This document shows positions 24,135 through 33,023 of a stretch of DNA of 38,073 nucleotides, piece by piece. Position 1 is the first letter of the stretch. The number at the start of each line of letters is the position of its first letter. A program made the position numbers and the translations under genes. Location of the stretch: the NCBI GenBank assembly GCA_964577715.1, contig CAZOAA010000014.1, forward strand, positions 1 through 38,073. Reading direction: 5' to 3'. Under the pieces are notes generated by a model, which was not told the origin of the DNA, did not search any database, and saw only the letters and a program-made list of their open reading frames with translations. Source of the stretch: SUP05 sp964577715 (GTDB lineage: Bacteria; Pseudomonadota; Gammaproteobacteria; PS1; Pseudothioglobaceae).

Positions 24135-24236
24135 AATGAATATTGGTCAATAAAATCTTGCAATTTTACCATAAGTCACAATAAATCTTACAAATAACTG
24201 ACATAATACCCCAGACTTTTTACAAGGGTGATTTGT

Positions 24237-25325
24237 ATGGATTTGATATATTGGTTATTATTGCTTAAAGCACCACATTTAGGTGTACGCACTTTTTACA
24301 AAGCACTTAAATATTTTGAAACGCCAGAGCAAGTATTTTTGACCTCAAGATCTGCACGTAAAGAGTGCGGACTATTTAGACAGGTGACACTAGATTACTT
24401 AGAGAAAAAAGACCTATCATTGATACAAAAAGATCTAGACTGGATTAAGGCGGATGATTGTCACATTGTTACCTTGATTGACAAGAACTACCCTGAACAA
24501 TTAAAGGCTATTTCGGATCCGCCGCCAGTACTTTATATTAGGGGTGATGTTTCTCATTTGTCTAAACCACAAATTGCCATTGTGGGTAGTCGTAATCCAA
24601 CACCAGGAGGAAAGCAGAATGCTTATCAATTTTCACAAGAGTTGTCAAATAAGGGCCTTATTATCACCTCGGGTATGGCTAGTGGTATTGATGCTCAAGC
24701 GCACATTGGCGCACTAGAATGCGGATCGCCAACGATTGCAGTGTGCGGTACAGGCCTAGATCGTGTTTATCCAGCAAAGCACAAATCCTTGGCACGTCAA
24801 ATATCACTTAAAGGTGTTTTAGTGTCGGAATTTTGCATAGGCACTTCACCAGTAGCCAATAATTTTCCAAGGCGAAATCGTATTATTAGCGGCCTAAGTC
24901 TAGGTACGTTAGTTGTGGAAGCAAGTATAAAAAGTGGCACCATGATTACTGCAAAATTGGCCGCAGAGCAGGGAAAAGAAGTGTTCGCTGTGCCGAGTTC
25001 AATTCATAATCCATTGTCTCAAGGCTGTCATCAATTAATTAAACAAGGGGCTAAGTTGGTTGAAAACATTGATGATATTATTGATGAGTTATCAATGGAT
25101 TTTATTGCACCAATAAATTGTGATAAAGAACCTATTTCTACAAAAAGTATGGACAAAAACCACTCTGTGCTATTAAAATACTTAGGTTATGAGGCTATGA
25201 CGATTGATAAAATAGTTGAAAAAAGTGGATTAAGCCCACAGATAATTACCCAAGAGCTTCTTTTACTTGAGCTCGAAAACAAGGTTATGAGGGCTACCGG
25301 ATCTGCCTACGTATTAACTAAATAA
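24237..25325 (+). CDS. dprA: DNA-processing protein DprA (Smf)
   Basis: DprA loads RecA on incoming single-stranded DNA during transformation, and is widespread even in non-competent bacteria. The 362 residues from the ATG at 24237 (AAGGGTG ribosome site; a GTG at 24228 overlaps it) contain the Rossmann-like core: VGSRNPTPGG, SGMASGIDAQAH, CGTGLDRVYPAKH, FPRRNRIISGLS and SGTMITAKLAAEQGKEVFAVPSS. A winged-helix C-terminal domain (VLLKYLGYEAMTIDKIVEKS) closes it. smg follows after seven bases. Confidence 0.96.
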   Translation: MDLIYWLLLLKAPHLGVRTFYKALKYFETPEQVFLTSRSARKECGLFRQVTLDYLEKKDLSLIQKDLDWIKADDCHIVTLIDKNYPEQLKAISDPPPVLYIRGDVSHLSKPQIAIVGSRNPTPGGKQNAYQFSQELSNKGLIITSGMASGIDAQAHIGALECGSPTIAVCGTGLDRVYPAKHKSLARQISLKGVLVSEFCIGTSPVANNFPRRNRIISGLSLGTLVVEASIKSGTMITAKLAAEQGKEVFAVPSSIHNPLSQGCHQLIKQGAKLVENIDDIIDELSMDFIAPINCDKEPISTKSMDKNHSVLLKYLGYEAMTIDKIVEKSGLSPQIITQELLLLELENKVMRATGSAYVLTK

Positions 25326-25332
25326 GGTTTTT

Positions 25333-25821
25333 ATGACAAACAATATTCTTGATGTTCTAACTTACATGTTTGATTATCTTTTTGAAGAGGCTGAACAAGA
25401 TTCGTCTCATGAAATTGACGATATTGAACTAAAAGCACATCTTTCAGATGCCGGATTCGACGAACCTAGAATCGAGAGAGCATTGAGCTGGTTAGAAAAT
25501 ATTGCATCACTGCAGGATGGGCGTATCAAGCCTTTTTCATCTAGTTATGGCGGTATGCGTATTTATAGCGACGTGGAAAAATTAAAACTTGATGCAAAGT
25601 CACGTGGTTTTTTATTGTTTATGGAAAGCATGGGGCAAATAGATGCCAATCAGCGTGAAATGATTATTGATCAAATTATGTCATTGGGCGATGCTAACTT
25701 GTCTTTAGATGATCTAAAATGGGTAGTGATGATGGTGCTTGGTAATACTGTTGATGAAGATATTTCGGCGCAATGGCTAGAGTCGATCGTATTTCTTGAT
25801 GATAATCGCACTGTGCAATAG
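25333..25821 (+). CDS. smg: Smg family protein (DUF494)
   Basis: This is a 162-residue acidic protein of the Smg/DUF494 family, commonly found between dprA and topA in gammaproteobacteria. Visible features are MFDYLFEEAEQD at the N terminus, ERALSWLENIASLQ, RIYSDVEKLKLDAKSRGFLLF and the C-terminal LDDLKWVVMMVLGN. Its function is unknown. The position after dprA supports the name. Confidence 0.92.
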   Translation: MTNNILDVLTYMFDYLFEEAEQDSSHEIDDIELKAHLSDAGFDEPRIERALSWLENIASLQDGRIKPFSSSYGGMRIYSDVEKLKLDAKSRGFLLFMESMGQIDANQREMIIDQIMSLGDANLSLDDLKWVVMMVLGNTVDEDISAQWLESIVFLDDNRTVQ

Positions 25822-25868
25822 GTGGAATACTTGCACAAATTGCACTTAAATCCCACCAGGTCTCCATA

Positions 25869-28217
25869 ATGGCAAAAAACCTTGTCATTGTTGAGTCACC
25901 AGCCAAAGCAAAAACTATTGAAAAATTTTTAGGCAAAGACTATGTCGTTAAGTCGAGCATTGGGCATATTCGTGATATGCCTAAAAAAGACATGGGCATT
26001 GATCTTGAGGATAATTTTCAGCCAACTTATGTGGTTAGTGCCGATAAGAAAAAAGTTGTGGCTGATCTTCGAAAATCGGTTAAAACAGCCGAACAAGTTT
26101 ATCTAGCGACTGATGAGGATCGCGAAGGAGAGGCGATTGCTTGGCATTTGTCAGAATCATTAAACCTGCCTAAAGACACGCCAAGAATTGTTTTTCATGA
26201 AATCACTAAAGGCGCTATTACTGAGGCGATTGCCTCTCCTAGAGCGCTAGACTACCATCTGGTTGATGCACAACAAGCCAGACGTATTATTGATCGTTTG
26301 GTGGGTTTTGAAATATCCCCCGTTTTGTGGCGTAAGATATCCGGTGCACGTTCTGCCGGTAGAGTTCAATCTCCGGTTGTTCGTTTGGTGGTAGAAAGAG
26401 AAAGAGAAATCACCAGCCATATTGCTAAAAGCGTATTCAAAGTTAAGGCCGAGTTAGTAAATAACAATGGTGAGCTGATTGATGTAAAGCTTAGTAAAGA
26501 TTTTTCCTCTAAAGAAGATGCATTTGATTTTTCTAAAGCGCTGTTAGAGGCAGAGTTAAACGTTTCTGAGATTGATAAAAAACCTTCTAAGCGTTCACCT
26601 AAGCCTCCATTTATTACATCGACCTTGCAACAGGAAGCATCTCAAAAGTTAGGGTTTTCCGTAAAACAAACTATGAATTTGGCACAGAATTTATATCGTG
26701 AAGGGTTTATTACCTACATGAGAACAGATTCACTTACGCTCTCAGAAGTTGCTATTGAGGTGGCTGGACAGGTAATTGAGGAAAAATACGGGAGTGAATA
26801 CCACCAACTGAGGCGCTATAAAACCAAGGATTCAGGCGCACAAGAAGCTCATGAAGCGATTCGTCCGACCGATTTAACTAAGCCAAGCATCTCAGGACTT
26901 GAAGATCAAGCTGCCAAGCTTTACAAGTTGATTTATAAAAGAACATTGGCCTCACAAATGAGCGATGCTAGATTGCAAAAAACACAAGTTAAAACTAGCA
27001 TTTCTAATCGTGATGAAGTCTTTGTGGCGAATGGTGAAATATTAGTTTTCCCTGGTTTTTTGAGTGTTTATGACTATTTATCATCAGATGATAAATTGCT
27101 ACCTGAGCTAACTCAGGGTGATGAGCTAATCTTGGCTAGTTTTGCAGCAAGAGAAAGCTTTTCGCGTGCTAAGCCACGTTATACCGAGGCGTCGCTAGTA
27201 AAAAAGATTGAGGAAATGGGTATTGGTCGCCCATCTACTTTTGCTACGATGGTGTCCACTGTTCAAGACAGAAATTATGTTTCTAAGGAAACACGCGAAG
27301 GTGTAGAACGCACCTATCAGCTCATTGAAATTATTGATGGGAAAGTTTTTGAATCAGAACCAGTTGAAATCACAGGCGCTGAGAAAAACAAACTATTCCC
27401 GACCAATGTTGCTTATTTGTTGAATGACTTTCTAGTAAAGAACTTTAGTAATATTGTTGATTATGAATTTACCGCTAAGTTAGAAAGTGATTTTGATACC
27501 ATTGCTACTCAAGAGGTTGCTTGGCAAGGTGTAGTTAAAAGTTTCTATGAGCCATTTCATGCGCAGATTGAACTAGCAAAAGACATTTCCAGGGAAGAAA
27601 CACATGGTATGCGTGAGCTAGGCATTGATCCAAAAAGTGGCAAACCAGTTAGTGTGCGTTTTGGTCGTTATGGTGCTTTTGCACAAATTGGCCATAAGGA
27701 CGATGAAGACAAGCCAACTTTTGCCTCTCTTAGAGGCTCTCTTGATATTGAAACCATCACACTTGATGAGGCGTTAGAGTTATTCAATATGCCGCGTACG
27801 GTAGGTGAAGCAGACGACTTTGGTGTGATTAAGGCTAACTATGGTCGTTTTGGCCCTTACATACAATATGGTAAAAAATATGTTTCTTTGAAAGAAGATA
27901 CACCTGAAGAAGTCACACTTGAAAAAGCGTTAGAACTCATTGCTGCAAAAGAAAAATTTGATGCTGAACGCATTATAAAAACCTTTGATGATAGTGAGAT
28001 TCAAGTATTAAATGGTCGTTTTGGTCCGTATATCTGGAATGGAAAAAAGCGTGGTAAAGGCCAAAAAAACATTACCATTAAAAAACTTTTTGGAGATAAA
28101 GATCCTAACGACTTAACACTTGAGGAATGCAAAAAAGCCATTGCCGGTAAAATTAAGTCTAAATCCACTAAGCGCAAGAAGAAAAAGCCTGCTAAAAAAG
28201 TGGTTAAAAAACCTTAA
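25869..28217 (+). CDS. topA: DNA topoisomerase I, zinc-finger-less type
   Basis: TopA relaxes negative supercoils. The 782-residue protein has the Toprim domain (VIVESPAKAKTIEKFLG; acidic triad in TDEDREGEAIAWH, Asp82 and Asp84), the GRVQSPVVRLV segment, and catalytic Tyr283 in GFITYMRTDS. After the core, the C terminus carries Toprim C-terminal repeats (VRFGRYGAFAQIG, ANYGRFGPYIQYG, LNGRFGPYIWNG) and ends in a Lys-rich tail. There is no Cys-x2-Cys zinc ribbon, unlike E. coli TopA (865 residues with zinc fingers). Confidence 0.96.
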   Translation: MAKNLVIVESPAKAKTIEKFLGKDYVVKSSIGHIRDMPKKDMGIDLEDNFQPTYVVSADKKKVVADLRKSVKTAEQVYLATDEDREGEAIAWHLSESLNLPKDTPRIVFHEITKGAITEAIASPRALDYHLVDAQQARRIIDRLVGFEISPVLWRKISGARSAGRVQSPVVRLVVEREREITSHIAKSVFKVKAELVNNNGELIDVKLSKDFSSKEDAFDFSKALLEAELNVSEIDKKPSKRSPKPPFITSTLQQEASQKLGFSVKQTMNLAQNLYREGFITYMRTDSLTLSEVAIEVAGQVIEEKYGSEYHQLRRYKTKDSGAQEAHEAIRPTDLTKPSISGLEDQAAKLYKLIYKRTLASQMSDARLQKTQVKTSISNRDEVFVANGEILVFPGFLSVYDYLSSDDKLLPELTQGDELILASFAARESFSRAKPRYTEASLVKKIEEMGIGRPSTFATMVSTVQDRNYVSKETREGVERTYQLIEIIDGKVFESEPVEITGAEKNKLFPTNVAYLLNDFLVKNFSNIVDYEFTAKLESDFDTIATQEVAWQGVVKSFYEPFHAQIELAKDISREETHGMRELGIDPKSGKPVSVRFGRYGAFAQIGHKDDEDKPTFASLRGSLDIETITLDEALELFNMPRTVGEADDFGVIKANYGRFGPYIQYGKKYVSLKEDTPEEVTLEKALELIAAKEKFDAERIIKTFDDSEIQVLNGRFGPYIWNGKKRGKGQKNITIKKLFGDKDPNDLTLEECKKAIAGKIKSKSTKRKKKKPAKKVVKKP

Positions 28218-28300
28218 TAGTTCTATCACACACTTTGTTGGGGTAAAAGCACATACTCGTCAGTGTAAAATGAGCATCATTTAATCAAGCAAAACCTTTT

Positions 28301-28483
28301 ATGTTGTTATTGAGTGAAGTGATGATTTCCAATCCTCAGGTTGATGATTTTGAAACATTAGTTGAAACATTAAAGAGTATATCTAAAAACTCGGACGAGC
28401 GTTTTTTTCGCATGGATGTTAAACCTGATTATAACGACACTCCTGATAACTGGGAAGATCGGCTAGAAGCCGCATTTTATTAA
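28301..28483 (+). CDS. Small acidic protein of unknown function
   Basis: This is a 60-residue acidic reading frame, MLLLSEVMISNPQVDDFETL and onward, with DVKPDYNDTPDNWEDRLEAAFY near its end. I do not recognise a family. It has no membrane segment or signal peptide and no clear ribosome site; translation might start at the ATG of residue 8. It lies 13 bases ahead of the next unknown gene on the same strand, in the 279-base space after topA, and its protein-like composition suggests it is real. Confidence 0.5.
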   Translation: MLLLSEVMISNPQVDDFETLVETLKSISKNSDERFFRMDVKPDYNDTPDNWEDRLEAAFY

Positions 28484-28496
28484 AAACATATTAGAT

Positions 28497-29213
28497 ATGG
28501 GATTTAAGTATTTAAATAAAGATCAAAATATCTTTGATGGCGATGACGGCGAAGATGTTTATGCTAGTGAAAAGCAGCTAAAAACCAGATTAGATTATTT
28601 TGAAAAACAACTAACCAACTCAAACAATGAGTCGCCCGTTGAAGAGAAAATCAATTATTTAATTGAAATTGGCCGTATTCAGGTTGAGCGTTATAAAGGT
28701 GCTGACGCTTGGGAAAAGGCCTTTGCTGCTTTTGATCTGGCACAAAAAAATGAACTTTGGGACTTGGCTGTTGAGGCTTGTGATGTTATGTTTTTATCAG
28801 AAGGGCCAGAAGCGCTTAAAGCGCTGGGGCACGCACTATGGTTAGGCGTTACTTTTCCAATTGATGCAGAACTTACCGTTGCTATGTTGCAGCATTTAGT
28901 TGAAGAATCACCAAAAGAAGCTGATACGCGAGCTATTGCTGCTGCAACAGCGCACTATATTACTTCTATTCGATGTGGTAAGGACGATGATCTTACATTT
29001 TTTGCCTCACAAATGATTGCTTCTGTGGCTGATGAACACTCACATGTAACAGATCAATCTACTTTTGATTTGTGGAGAAAAACTTTAGAATTAGATAAAC
29101 CCGAGGTATTTTTGAAAAAACTATCAGGCGCGATTGATCAATTAGTGGATGATAAATGGTGGATTGACCGAGATAAAATTAGGGCAAAATTAGACGCTGA
29201 AGGTAAACACTAA
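28497..29213 (+). CDS. Unknown 238-residue helical protein upstream of trpF
   Basis: I do not recognise this family. It begins MGFKYLNKDQNIFDGDDGED, contains long amphipathic helices (LKTRLDYFEKQL; VEEKINYLIEIGRIQVERYK; AWEKAFAAFDLAQKNELWDLAVEACDVMF) that look like TPR- or Sel1-like helical repeats, and ends acidic/basic with RDKIRAKLDAEGKH. It is cytoplasmic by appearance and unbroken. Only six bases separate it from trpF, so it is probably co-transcribed with trpF and trpB. Confidence 0.8.
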   Translation: MGFKYLNKDQNIFDGDDGEDVYASEKQLKTRLDYFEKQLTNSNNESPVEEKINYLIEIGRIQVERYKGADAWEKAFAAFDLAQKNELWDLAVEACDVMFLSEGPEALKALGHALWLGVTFPIDAELTVAMLQHLVEESPKEADTRAIAAATAHYITSIRCGKDDDLTFFASQMIASVADEHSHVTDQSTFDLWRKTLELDKPEVFLKKLSGAIDQLVDDKWWIDRDKIRAKLDAEGKH

Positions 29214-29218
29214 ATATA

Positions 29219-29827
29219 ATGAAAATTAAAATTTGCGGATTGACCAATACTGATAATGCACGAGAGGTATCATTTCTCGGTATAGATGCGATTGGCCTAG
29301 TTTTTTACGACAAATCACTTCGTTGTGTTAGCGTTGAATCAGCTTTGGAAATTGTTAATTCATTGCCTCCATTTGTTAATCGAGTGGGTTTGTTTGTTAA
29401 TGCAAAGTCTGATTTTATTGATGAGGTGTTGTGTGAAGTGCCACTGGATACTTTACAATTTCATGGCGATGAACCAGCCGTTGAGTGCAGTCAATATGCC
29501 ATGCCTTTTATCAAGGCTTTGCGTGTTAATCAAGATACTAATATTGCTAAAATGGCCGATGAATACCATCAGGCTAGCGGCTTGTTATTGGATGCATTTA
29601 ACAAAGACACCTACGGCGGCACTGGTGAGAGTTTTGATTGGTCTTTGGCAAAAGTTGATATCGATTTGCCTATTGTCTTGGCAGGTGGCTTAAACACAGA
29701 CACAGTTGCTGAGGCGATTAAACAGGTCAATCCTTACGCGGTTGATGTTTCTAGCGGTGTGGAAAGCACTCCAGGTATAAAAGATATCACTAAAATACAA
29801 CAATTTATACAACAGGTTAAATCATGA
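29219..29827 (+). CDS. trpF: Phosphoribosylanthranilate isomerase
   Basis: TrpF carries out the third step of tryptophan synthesis. The 202-residue TIM-barrel protein has KIKICGLTN (Cys6 as general base), DAIGLVFYDKSLRCVS, LQFHGDE, LLLDAFNKDTYGGTGESFDWS with the catalytic Asp, and LAGGLNTDTVAEAI and VDVSSGVESTPGIKD at the phosphate site. It overlaps trpB by four bases (ATGA). Confidence 0.97.
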   Translation: MKIKICGLTNTDNAREVSFLGIDAIGLVFYDKSLRCVSVESALEIVNSLPPFVNRVGLFVNAKSDFIDEVLCEVPLDTLQFHGDEPAVECSQYAMPFIKALRVNQDTNIAKMADEYHQASGLLLDAFNKDTYGGTGESFDWSLAKVDIDLPIVLAGGLNTDTVAEAIKQVNPYAVDVSSGVESTPGIKDITKIQQFIQQVKS

Positions 29828-31026
29828 GTTATTCATTGCCAGACGATAAAGGTCATTTCGAACAATACGGCGGTGTTTTTATTGCAGAAACGCTAATGAC
29901 AGCGGTAACTGAACTTAAAGAAGCCTACGAGAAATACAAAGATGATGCAGATTTTCTAAAAGAATTTGAGCATGATCTTAAGCATTATGTTGGTCGCACT
30001 ACGCCACTTTATCATGCGCAAAATTTAAGTAAAAAACTCGGCGGCGCACAAATTTATCTAAAACGAGAAGACCTTAATCATACTGGCGCTCATAAAGTTA
30101 ATAACACCATTGGCCAAGCATTATTAGCCAAGCGCATGGGCAAAACTCGCATCATTGCTGAAACCGGTGCTGGTCAGCACGGCGTTGCTACGGCTACAGT
30201 TGCAGCCAGACTTGGATTGGAGTGTATTGTTTATATGGGTGCGGTCGATGTCGCGCGTCAGGCACTTAATGTGTTTAGGATGAAGCTTTTAGGGGCAACA
30301 GTTATTCCCGTTGAATCAGGCTCCAAAACATTAAAAGATGCACTCAATGAAGCGATGCGCGATTGGGTAACCAATATTGACAATACGTTTTATATCATTG
30401 GTACGGTTGCTGGTCCACACCCTTATCCAATGATGGTGCGTGATTTCCAAAGCGTAATTGGTAAAGAAGCTAAAGCGCAATTTAATGATCAGGTTGGCGG
30501 TTTGCCAGACGCGCTCGTTGCTTGTGTGGGCGGAGGGTCAAATGCAATCGGGCTGTTTCATCCTTTTATTGATGACACATCAGTGGCTATTTATGGCGTT
30601 GAAGCGGCTGGTTATGGTCTTGAAAAAGGCGGTGAAGCGCATGCGGCACCTTTGTGTGCAGGCAGTGTAGGCGTGCTTCATGGTAATCGAACTTATTTAA
30701 TGGAAGATGAGAATGGCCAAATCATTGAAGGCCATTCGATCTCTGCAGGGCTAGATTACCCTGGTGTTGGTCCAGAGCATGCTTATCTTAAAGATTCAGG
30801 TCGTGCACAATACGTGGCGATTACTGATGATGAAGCGCTTGAAGCGTTTCACACTTTGACTAAGGTTGAAGGAATTCTTCCGGCTTTAGAGTCATCACAC
30901 GCAGTTGCTTACGGTATTAAATTGGCTAAAGAGCTGGGTAAAGGTAAAAATATTATTATCAACCTTTCGGGTCGTGGCGATAAGGATATTCATACTATTG
31001 CTGAAATCGAAGGAATTAAGTTTTAG
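29824..31026 (+). CDS. trpB: Tryptophan synthase beta chain
   Basis: TrpB condenses indole with serine. The 400-residue protein has the PLP lysine in LNHTGAHKVNNTIGQ (Lys91), the REDLNHTGAH entry, ETGAGQHGVATA, CVGGGSNAIGLF at the phosphate-binding loop, and the C-terminal NLSGRGDKD. All are typical of the TrpB1 form that pairs with TrpA. trpA, the usual next gene, is not here; the following genes encode two exported proteins. Confidence 0.97.
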   Translation: MSYSLPDDKGHFEQYGGVFIAETLMTAVTELKEAYEKYKDDADFLKEFEHDLKHYVGRTTPLYHAQNLSKKLGGAQIYLKREDLNHTGAHKVNNTIGQALLAKRMGKTRIIAETGAGQHGVATATVAARLGLECIVYMGAVDVARQALNVFRMKLLGATVIPVESGSKTLKDALNEAMRDWVTNIDNTFYIIGTVAGPHPYPMMVRDFQSVIGKEAKAQFNDQVGGLPDALVACVGGGSNAIGLFHPFIDDTSVAIYGVEAAGYGLEKGGEAHAAPLCAGSVGVLHGNRTYLMEDENGQIIEGHSISAGLDYPGVGPEHAYLKDSGRAQYVAITDDEALEAFHTLTKVEGILPALESSHAVAYGIKLAKELGKGKNIIINLSGRGDKDIHTIAEIEGIKF

Positions 31027-31064
31027 GCCCGAACCTGTATCAATTATTTTTATTGAAGGAGAAA

Positions 31065-32000
31065 ATGCTGAAAAAATTTGTTATTAATTTATTAATGGCT
31101 TTAGTTTTTGGTTTTGGTGTCTCACCCTCTGTAGTTTTAGCGGATAACACCAAATTAGCTGACGAGATTCCGATTGCAGATTTGCACTTCCACCCTGAAG
31201 CTAAAATGTCTCCGTCAAAGATTTTACAGGCTATGGACGACAATAATGTTCAGTGGGCTGGTTTGGGCGTTAAATTGGGAAAATTTAAATTATGGAAAAA
31301 GTATTCTGATGAAATGGGAAGTCGATTCATCCCTTTTGCGGGCCAAAGGGAGTTTCAGGCAGCTTTTTTTAAAGGTGGCGCTTCAGCCATGGTTGATCCA
31401 GACAACCCAATACTGAGTAAATTTATAAGGCAAATAGAAGGAGATCTTGAGTCAGGAAAAGTTAAAGGCGTTGGCGAGATTTTTATTAATAAAAATTCTA
31501 AAAAAGAACGAAGACAAAATCGTAAGGTTAAACCGGACGCACCAATTTTTCGTGATTTATATCGGTTAATTGCTAAGCATAATTCTTTTTTGACTTTTCA
31601 TATGGAAGGGGATTCGGACAGTATGAGGCAAATGGAAAGCCTTTTAGAAAGTGATCGGAATGGCCGAATTCTCTGGAACCATTGTGGCTCTAATACCTCA
31701 TCGCGTGATGTGCGTAGGCTTTTAAAAAGAAACCCTAATTTATTTTGTGAGTTGTCAAAAAGGTATCTGGTTAAGGGTGGACAAAAAAATATATTTAGCA
31801 AAAATCAAATTGATAATGACTGGCTTAAGTTGATTGAAGATTTTCCTGACCGTTTTATGATCGGCACAGATGCGCATAGCATTAAACAATACCATCAATA
31901 TATTCAAATGGTTAGGAAAGGCTTGTTGCCACACTTGAGCACATCAGCCCTTCGCAAAGTTGCACATGAAAACGCTCAACATTTGTTTGGATTGGATTAA
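31065..32000 (+). CDS. Exported amidohydrolase-type metal-dependent hydrolase
   Basis: The 311-residue product has a signal peptide (MLKKFVINLLMALVFGFGVSP to about ALA-like VVLA at 26). The rest is a probable TIM barrel of the amidohydrolase superfamily: metal-binding ADLHFHPE (His41, His43), VGEIF with Glu138, FHMEGD (His179), NHCGS (His206) and GTDAH with Asp269. The start at 31065 is supported by GAAGGAG just upstream. The substrate is unknown. Periplasmic location is unusual for this superfamily. It begins 38 bases after trpB, so it may be read from the same transcript, and is followed 21 bases later by the arylsulfotransferase-like gene. Confidence 0.85.
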   Translation: MLKKFVINLLMALVFGFGVSPSVVLADNTKLADEIPIADLHFHPEAKMSPSKILQAMDDNNVQWAGLGVKLGKFKLWKKYSDEMGSRFIPFAGQREFQAAFFKGGASAMVDPDNPILSKFIRQIEGDLESGKVKGVGEIFINKNSKKERRQNRKVKPDAPIFRDLYRLIAKHNSFLTFHMEGDSDSMRQMESLLESDRNGRILWNHCGSNTSSRDVRRLLKRNPNLFCELSKRYLVKGGQKNIFSKNQIDNDWLKLIEDFPDRFMIGTDAHSIKQYHQYIQMVRKGLLPHLSTSALRKVAHENAQHLFGLD

Positions 32001-32021
32001 ATATGCTAAGAGTTAGTTGCT

Positions 32022-33017
32022 ATGTTAATTAAAATTTTTTATAAATTATTACTTGCATTTATTGTTGTAATTAATTTCTCTGCAGAAGCAGCATACAAGA
32101 TTACAACTCACGATTCTAGTAAGGCTTATCAAGGAACAACAATTTTTGCCGATACATCTTCATCGACACATAAGATCGTAGAGGTTGATATGGACGGAAA
32201 CATTATATGGGAATACAAAATACCTATTTCACTTTATAGGGGTAGACAAGGTAAGAGAAATGGTTTGAATGATGTTGAGCTATTAAATAATGGCAATATT
32301 TTATTTAACATTCAATTAGTTGGTGCCTATGAAATTAACAGGAATGGTGAGGTTTTATGGCAGCATATTGACAATCAAATGTCTCATGATATTGATCGTC
32401 TAAATAATGGAAACACTCTGTATGTGCAGGGTTGGGTTGATAAGGGTGAGAAGCATGTTGTTGAGGTAGATGGTGAGGGTAACGAGGTGTGGTCATGGGA
32501 TGGTATGGGGGACTATAATAAAAAACCCTTTTCTAAGCATAATTTTCAGGGCTGGATACATGTTAACGCTGTAACTCGAACAGGTGATGGCAATACGTTT
32601 ATTAGTCTTAGGAATTTTAATAGATTTATTCAAGTCAATAAGAACGGTGAACTGGTTAGGGAAAAAATATTTGGTGGCAAAAAGGGAAAGTTGCTTAAAA
32701 AGAAAATAGGACCTCATGATCCTGAAGTTTTGTCAAATGGCAATATACTAGTACCGCTCACTGCGGTTAATAAAGTAATTGAAGTTGGATCTGAAGGCAA
32801 GGTTTGGGAATACAACGATCCTATTGGTAGAAAACCTTCCACTAGTATTCGTGATGCAAATCGTCTTCCAAACGGCAACACATTAATCGCTAAATATAAT
32901 AAGATAGTGGAACTAGATAAAAATGGAAATATAGTTTGGGAGTTAGTTGTTCCATCTGTACGACATTCAAAAAAAGACCACCATAAATACATTTATAAGG
33001 CAACACGTATTAAGTAG
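32022..33017 (+). CDS. Exported arylsulfotransferase-like beta-propeller protein
   Basis: The 331-residue protein has a signal peptide (MLIKIFYKLLLAFIVVINFSAEA) followed by about six propeller blades built from an alternating pattern: VEVDMDGNIIWEY, YEINRNGEVLWQH, VEVDGEGNEVWSW, IQVNKNGELV, IEVGSEGKVWEY, VELDKNGNIVWE, interleaved with LNNGNILF, LNNGNTLY, LSNGNILV and LPNGNTLI. This is the arylsulfotransferase (ASST) fold. Whether it transfers sulfate is uncertain, since catalytic histidines cannot be assigned without alignment (candidates are His in MSHDIDRL, GWIHVNAV and GPHDPEV). It ends six bases before the convergent glmU stop. Confidence 0.8.
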   Translation: MLIKIFYKLLLAFIVVINFSAEAAYKITTHDSSKAYQGTTIFADTSSSTHKIVEVDMDGNIIWEYKIPISLYRGRQGKRNGLNDVELLNNGNILFNIQLVGAYEINRNGEVLWQHIDNQMSHDIDRLNNGNTLYVQGWVDKGEKHVVEVDGEGNEVWSWDGMGDYNKKPFSKHNFQGWIHVNAVTRTGDGNTFISLRNFNRFIQVNKNGELVREKIFGGKKGKLLKKKIGPHDPEVLSNGNILVPLTAVNKVIEVGSEGKVWEYNDPIGRKPSTSIRDANRLPNGNTLIAKYNKIVELDKNGNIVWELVVPSVRHSKKDHHKYIYKATRIK

Positions 33018-33023
33018 TTCGGC

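Noticed and set aside
24135..24236. Possible replication origin next to rpmH.
   Set aside because: No TTATCCACA-like boxes, no AT-rich repeat cluster and no dnaA.
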